The position numbers and the translations under genes are program-made. From NCBI GenBank assembly GCA_028583405.1, contig CM053256.1:15468107-15532106 (forward strand): 64,000 nucleotides of DNA, given 5' to 3'. The notes under the pieces were generated by a model. That model made no database searches and was not told the origin of the DNA. It saw only the letters and a program-made list of their open reading frames with translations. Shown here piece by piece: positions 58,301 through 64,000 of this stretch. Numbering within the stretch: the first letter of the stretch is position 1; each line of letters begins with the position of its first letter. Origin of the DNA: Pogonophryne albipinna. Its lineage: Eukaryota > Chordata > Actinopteri > Perciformes > Artedidraconidae.

Positions 58301-61300
58301 GCCCACTGTCTCAATGCCCTCTGTGACAGGGCTCTGTCCCCGGTTCCAGTTTCAGTCCAAGACCAGCCTGGGTGTGCCCGTTTCCTGCCCTCTGTCCAGC
58401 ACAGACCTAGATCCCATCCCCTGGTCCAGCTCCATGCTCAATCCAGCCTCTGTTCTCTCACCCTGACCATACCCTGGGAATCTTACAGATCACTGGAACC
58501 AGCAATTAAATCAGTTAATGGGTCAAATACACAAGGTCACAAATAGACTCACAGACTAATTCAAGCTTGCACACCCTTGTGTGCACATGCACACATATAA
58601 ATACACAAGTATAGTTTCAACTAAACAGACTCAAATGTTTAATAATCTCTGCCCTCTAACACTCATATACAATAGACTCCTCAGGCTTTTTCTAGGGCTG
58701 GTCTTTCTTTCTGCTGTTAAACTCTTTTGTCACATCTCATGGTAGACTCAGTAGTCTTGCCATTTGCTTTGCTCTATAAAACACATTAACAGAAAATACA
58801 ACAGTCTTTGAAGTGTTTAGCCACAACCATCTGGTTTATTACAAACATCTGCCCATTGAAATGTAAAATTCAGTGCTCTTGTCATCGAGTTAGAGGACAC
58901 ACATTTGTGAGTGTATGTTATGCTGTGTATGTGTGGATAATAGGACACAGGACACTCTGTCTTCAAAACAGACAGAGAATGCATGTGTTTGCGTGACACA
59001 GGGAAGAGCAGTTCAATCACCTTTTGAGTATGTTTGACCCAGAAAAGGATCGGAGTCCTCCGTGCAATTGACTATGCTTGCATGCAATGTGTGTCCACAC
59101 AAGTGTCTGTGGGTGTTAGCGCTGTTTGTGTTTAAACATAAACCCGGTTAGACCAGTGTGCTTGGGATTTGGAACATCTGACATGCATGCAAAACCAAAT
59201 TCAAAACACCTTTTGGCAAATGAGCTTCAGACTATTGTTTTTCTTAGGTGGTTTAGTGTAATTCAAACCAAGAAAGTTGCCAAATTGATCATCCTTTTGA
59301 GTGACATTTTCTTTCAGACTTATATTTGATTTCAGTGGTTTCTGTTGTCTCCTCTTTGGTAAATACGAAAACTGAAATTGGTGGCCTTGCAAAAGATGTT
59401 TCAGGTATTGTACATGTAAATAAAAACAACAGTAGGGAGCCAAGTTCATGTTGGTTGTGTGCACCTGCTTACCCTATTCATTTCTTGTTCGACAGTTTCA
59501 TCTCAGTTGATTTCACTAAATGTTCACCACTTTATTAAGGTTATAAGAAAACCCTGGGCTGATGACATCTTCTCCGTCCTATGTGACTGTGTTCCTGAGA
59601 AACTGGGCGCAACTAAGCTAGCCTGGACACGAGTTTCTTCAAACACACAAGTGTTGTGAGTGTTTGTGTGTAATTGGATCCATCTGTGGACTGTGAGTGC
59701 ACGTACTAATTTGTTTAGCATTTGTGTCTAGCTCACAAATGTAAATGTTGTCTGAGTTAATTCTAGGTTTCTCCGTCTGTAAAAGTTAACACTGAACACA
59801 TTAACACACGACCACATCCCAGCAGCCAGGCAGGCTGTAGCCCAACACAGTCTGCTTTTGTTCTATACCATGCACACACTCTTATAGACTCTCACTGGGT
59901 TTCATAGAGATGGTAACGCTTACAGTCAGAGCTCTGCCCTCCCGTGCTCCTGGTTAGAGTACCAGCACTGTCTACAGAGGAATAATCCAACATAATCAGA
60001 AGAACTTTGTGTCTGAATACTTTGGCTCAATATGCAGTGATTTTAAATGTAAGCAGTCCCTTCAGTGACAACTAATGAATAGCATGTAACTTGTTTCCCG
60101 TTTGCCCTTTGATAAGTATTCAAAAATCATTTGAAATTGCCTGTATGCTTTCATCTTTCTCTTCCTTCATCTCTAACCTTAGTTGTTCCGGACTTTGTTC
60201 CCTCTCTTTCTCCACCTCCTCCTCTCCTTTGCACATGGTCACCTCCTGTCAGAGACCCTGCTGTTGAGACCAGGTGCATGAACAGACATTTTGTGACAGC
60301 AACACCAAACTTCCTTTTTGTTTATCATCAGGAACTTTCTGCTCAATTGAATCTCACCAAGGAGAGAGAGAAAGGATGGATGGAGGGATGTAGAGATAAA
60401 GGGCATTAGGAAGTAACAATAATAGGAGGTATGGCTGTGTGCTCAGAGTATCCAGTATTTAATGATTTGTACTTGAGAATAGACTGCAACAGTTACACAT
60501 TTGCATAGATACTCAAAGATAAAAACATGCATGCACACACAGTGGGATACCATCATCAGCTTGTTGTAGTGTAGCTGGGCGGCTTAGCCATCTGCTTCAA
60601 CGTCACTATTGAAGGTGATTCAGTCCTTCCCAGTCAGTCACCGGAACAGCTTTTTATTCTTCTTTATTATTTTAAAATCAAGATAGGTGACCTTAAACTG
60701 TGCAGGATATTCCTGTTTGCAATACTTTTAAGCTAAATGAATTCAGTGAATGTGTTGTAAAATGTGCTGATGGAGCATACCAGTTTATGTCTGAGTGTGT
60801 GAGATAGTACTGCCATTGTATTGGTTGATAGATGGATAAGTAATGGTTTGGTTAAGTCCATTCAAGTTACTCAGTCAGCAAGTTGACTCGGTGAGCTCTC
60901 AGTGTCTGGATTGTTCCCTATCGTCCCATAGACACTTCATAAAACAGAATGAATGATGTATTTGTGTGTGTGTGCGGGGCGGGTAGATGGATATGGGGTG
61001 ACATCAGGGTGGAGAATGTCCCCTCACTAACTCTTTGACAGTATAGAGGGCTCTTACACAAGCACAGCCGTTCAAACGCATGCAGGCATGCAAAGGCTCA
61101 GACACACACATGGTAGATGTAATCTGGTGGTCATTATTGCAAACAAGGCAGTGTTGTGTTGTACTGACAAACAGTTCAGTCTCTCCAGTGTGTGTCTGGT
61201 CTAAATTATCACCAGTATCTTCCAGACTGGAGGCCTCCCAGTCACTCTCCCTACAGGGAAAAGGAAGGTCACTGGCACATTCACACACTAAGTGCAGAAG

Positions 61301-64000
61301 GTGAGAAGCCAAACGTGTTTAGATATTTGTGATACGCTGTGTGGAAGGTGGCAAGTAAGACTACAACCTGATCTCCATAGCTTTTATGTGTCTGACAATT
61401 TAACCACAGAAATGTGTTGGAGAAAAGCGTGTTACTCTGGATGAGTAGCAGAATGGCTTGTCTAAATTGTGTTTCAGATGGGATTTACCCTCAACAACCA
61501 GAATTTCATCATTTTATTACGGATTTGAAAGTCACTTTCATTCCAGATAATCTGACCATTGGTGGAGGCCACCATATTGGATTATTGTTTGAAATGGCAA
61601 GCAAAGAAGCAGGGACCCGTCCGGTGTATTGCATGATAGGGTCCGCCACCAATGGGAAGCGGACACTTTTGCCAGAATTTTTCAAAGGTTATATTTGTTT
61701 CATTCAGCTCATACCTTAGACCCCTTTGTGGTAGATATTTGCACCTGATACCTCACTTGAATATCTCTACCATGTTGGCGATGTAAAGAAATCCAGAATT
61801 GGGTTTCAAACTGAATGTGTTGCTGATGCAGGCAGCTTTGGCTTTTTACTCTTACATTAAAGACTAATGTGACTCAGACCCCATGACTCAGTTCATTCAG
61901 TTGTTATTGCGTTTAGTTATTGCGGTGGAAATATGAACCTCAGTCCTTTTCACTGCAAATGATTAACTGCGACGTCAGACTATTTGCACGTTCTCACCAT
62001 ATGCTGATGTCACGCTGGTCTGTACTTCTGAACCAACAGTGTCTCAATACGATTTTTGAAAAGTACCTTAACATTAGCCTTAAAGTTGGTTTGCTTGTTT
62101 TAATTACTGTTATCATTGGGACTGCTTCTCAGTTCTGCAGAGCCAAGTATGGCTTAACTATTACCCAAAAAGCAATGAATTGAGTTCATTGGTTGAAGTG
62201 CTATACATCCTTTCTGTATCTGTCGGTGAAATGTGTGTCAGACCAGAAAGGAAGATTAGAGAGAAAGTGGGGCACTAAAGCCCGGAAAAGAGCAAGAGTG
62301 GGCTCTAGAGTAATCTATCCTTTTGCTCCTATTCTCCCTCTCTGTCTCTCTGTCATTCTCTCTCTCTGGTCATCTGATGACGTGCTTAAAACCCCTCTTT
62401 GGGGGCTTTAATTGGTTGGATTCTGGGCAGCAGACTTATAGCTGCTATTGATCGTTTACATGCCGTGTAGAACAGTATGCAGGCACTGGCTATGAGGGGA
62501 TGAAGACCCATTTTGCCAGCTCTATTAACAATGCTGATGTTTTAGAGGTTAACTGTTCAGACAGCATTCGATGAGATCAACTTTTATTGACACCTGTGCT
62601 GATTGTTGTTGTCAAACGGTCCATTTGTCATAGATGTTGCCTAACATTATTGGCCTGAGTATCACTATTTGTATACAGTCATACTAGGGAGTGTGCATTT
62701 TGCCAACATTCATCATTCCACCTGAGATTCAAGATGTGACATGCAGCTCTGAAGACCTTGATCAGATGTTAACTTCCTGCTGCTTTATTTGGGGAACAAT
62801 GGGTACTGCGCATCCTTTTTTTTTGTTATTAAAAGAGGGATGTTGGCCATTATATATGTGTACGTTACTTCCATTATATTCTCTCCCGTCGGACATTCTC
62901 CTCTTCTCTTCGAGCATTTATTTGTGTCCTGTCTCTGGCCGTTCATTGAACTGTCCGACTGCTTATAGACTGGATTAACTCAGGCTCCATGTTAACATTA
63001 TTCACAGAGACATCAGAGACGAGGGGTGTGAACAGAAGACTAGGCCACTACAGAATGAAACCTGAAAGACATACAACTATACTGAGTGTACAATGGAGAA
63101 CAGCTACATCAGACAGAGAAAAGCTCAACAGAAAAAATCAAAGCAATACAGTCAATTAAAAGGGGAGGGGTGAAAATCCTCCATGACCTACATTTGCATT
63201 ACAATCTGCAGCTGATGCATGTGCAGTTTTTATATATGACACTGTAAAAGCACAGTAAGCCAGTTAGCATAAATTACCATGTCAAGTCTGCCTGGAGACA
63301 GTTTGCTAGCTTGGGATTTCTGTGGAGAGACCACCCTGGTACTTTCCTGTTGTACAAATGATCTTGCAAAGCATGTGAATACTAGAAATCACACTTCCTA
63401 AAGTTCTCCTCTGCTCAACACTTTGTCTCTAGGTAGAAGTGCCAAATGCCATTTAATGACGGACTAAAGACTGTGTTCCTTTACTAAAGATATACTCACT
63501 ACATTGTGGACTTCAGTCCAATAGTAGACTCAAAAACATCTAAAAGAGACATTTGTATCTGAATATTTTGATGTAGGCACCCCAAGACATGTTATGTATT
63601 GCTTATATTGCTGTCCCAGTGAATGATCTCAGATGCAACATTTCTATAGCTTTAATGATGTATTGTGCAAATGGAAATAGCATTTCCCATTTTAAATAAG
63701 GACCAAATGTGCATGATGAGAAGTAATTCACATGGCACACCACAGAGTTTGATAGGAAAAGGGATGGCAGCATTTAGTTTGAGAGCTTTGCATTCTTGTT
63801 ATTACTATTACATTGCATTTAGCTGACGCTTTTATCCAAAGCGACTTACAATAAGTACATTCGACCAGGAAGACACAACCTTGAAGAAAACAGAATCATA
63901 TAAGTACATCAGGTATCATAGAGCCAAACATTTCAAGTGCTACTCAACTGGCTATAGATAAGCCAGTCCTTTATTAGTATATAAGTGCTCTGTTAGCAGT
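49394..64000 (+). other. mtss1: mtss1 intron 3 (open at right edge)
   Basis: 14.6 kb of AT-rich sequence with no recognised exon on either strand. Apparent frames, such as those at 58220, 60131, 61414 and 61920, lack splice context or family resemblance. Only a dispersed repeat at the far right was identified. Confidence 0.6.
63805..64000 (+). repeat. Teleost dispersed repeat (GCTGACGCTTTTATCCAAAG type)
   Basis: It contains CATTTAGCTGACGCTTTTAT followed by CCAAAGCGACTTACAA, a phrase I recall as very widespread in teleost genomes. It runs to or past the window edge. Confidence 0.65.

Noticed and set aside
58220..58546. 108-codon frame in mtss1 intron 3
   Set aside because: Ser/Pro/Leu-rich with no domain, splice context or homology I recognise.
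61414..61719. 101-codon frame in mtss1 intron 3
   Set aside because: Looks somewhat protein-like, but no flanking splice sites or known family; not the expected next mtss1 exon.
49394..64000. mtss1 exon 4 (REIGSALTRMC region)
   Set aside because: Looked for but not found by reading; presumed to lie beyond the window.

Overview
This is a teleost fish nuclear genome window. It is intron-rich and AT-rich, and it holds long (CA)n/(GT)n arrays and fish-type transposons: L2, Tc1, hAT, DIRS and a TTAA-target family. I identify four protein-coding genes, all on the + strand, by splicing short exons by eye and recognising the products. In order they are colec10 (collectin liver 1, 7 exons, 9231-17857, complete); an unnamed CD209/CLEC4-like type II membrane C-type lectin (5 exons, 21191-27593); mal2 (MARVEL-domain tetraspan, 4 exons, 29262-36233, complete); and the 5' end of mtss1 (I-BAR protein, first 3 coding exons, 41126-49393; the rest lies beyond the window).

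Layout: 1-9230 is gene-free sequence with microsatellites and a decayed TTAA-type transposon. 9231-17857 is colec10, with five long simple repeats in its introns. 17858-21190 is intergenic and carries a 5'-truncated L2 LINE. 21191-27593 is the membrane lectin; its last intron holds a 4.76 kb nested element, with inverted arms of about 570 bp, a 7 bp flanking direct repeat and a DIRS-like retrotransposon inside. 27594-29261 is intergenic. 29262-37148 is mal2, carrying a hAT copy in intron 1, a hAT-like MITE and a 206 bp (GT)n in intron 2, and a Tc1 relic in intron 3. 37149-41125 holds two hAT-type elements with perfect 8 bp target-site duplications and the mtss1 promoter region. 41126-64000 is mtss1 exons 1-3 and introns, including a TTAA element interrupted by a foldback element.

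From memory, human COLEC10 and MAL2 are also neighbours on 8q24, and MTSS1 lies several megabases away on the same arm. The gene order therefore suggests conserved synteny with local compaction. The membrane lectin between colec10 and mal2 is not part of the human order as I remember it.

The most interesting points are: (i) a probable GC-AG intron, carrying 70 CA units, that splits the lectin domain of colec10; (ii) loss of the canonical Ca2+/sugar ligands in that domain; (iii) a recent 277 bp duplication that gave the membrane lectin a second neck exon with a splice donor copied from its transmembrane exon; and (iv) the nested inverted-arm/DIRS element. I found no CRISPR array, rRNA or tRNA, and no convincing wholly new system.
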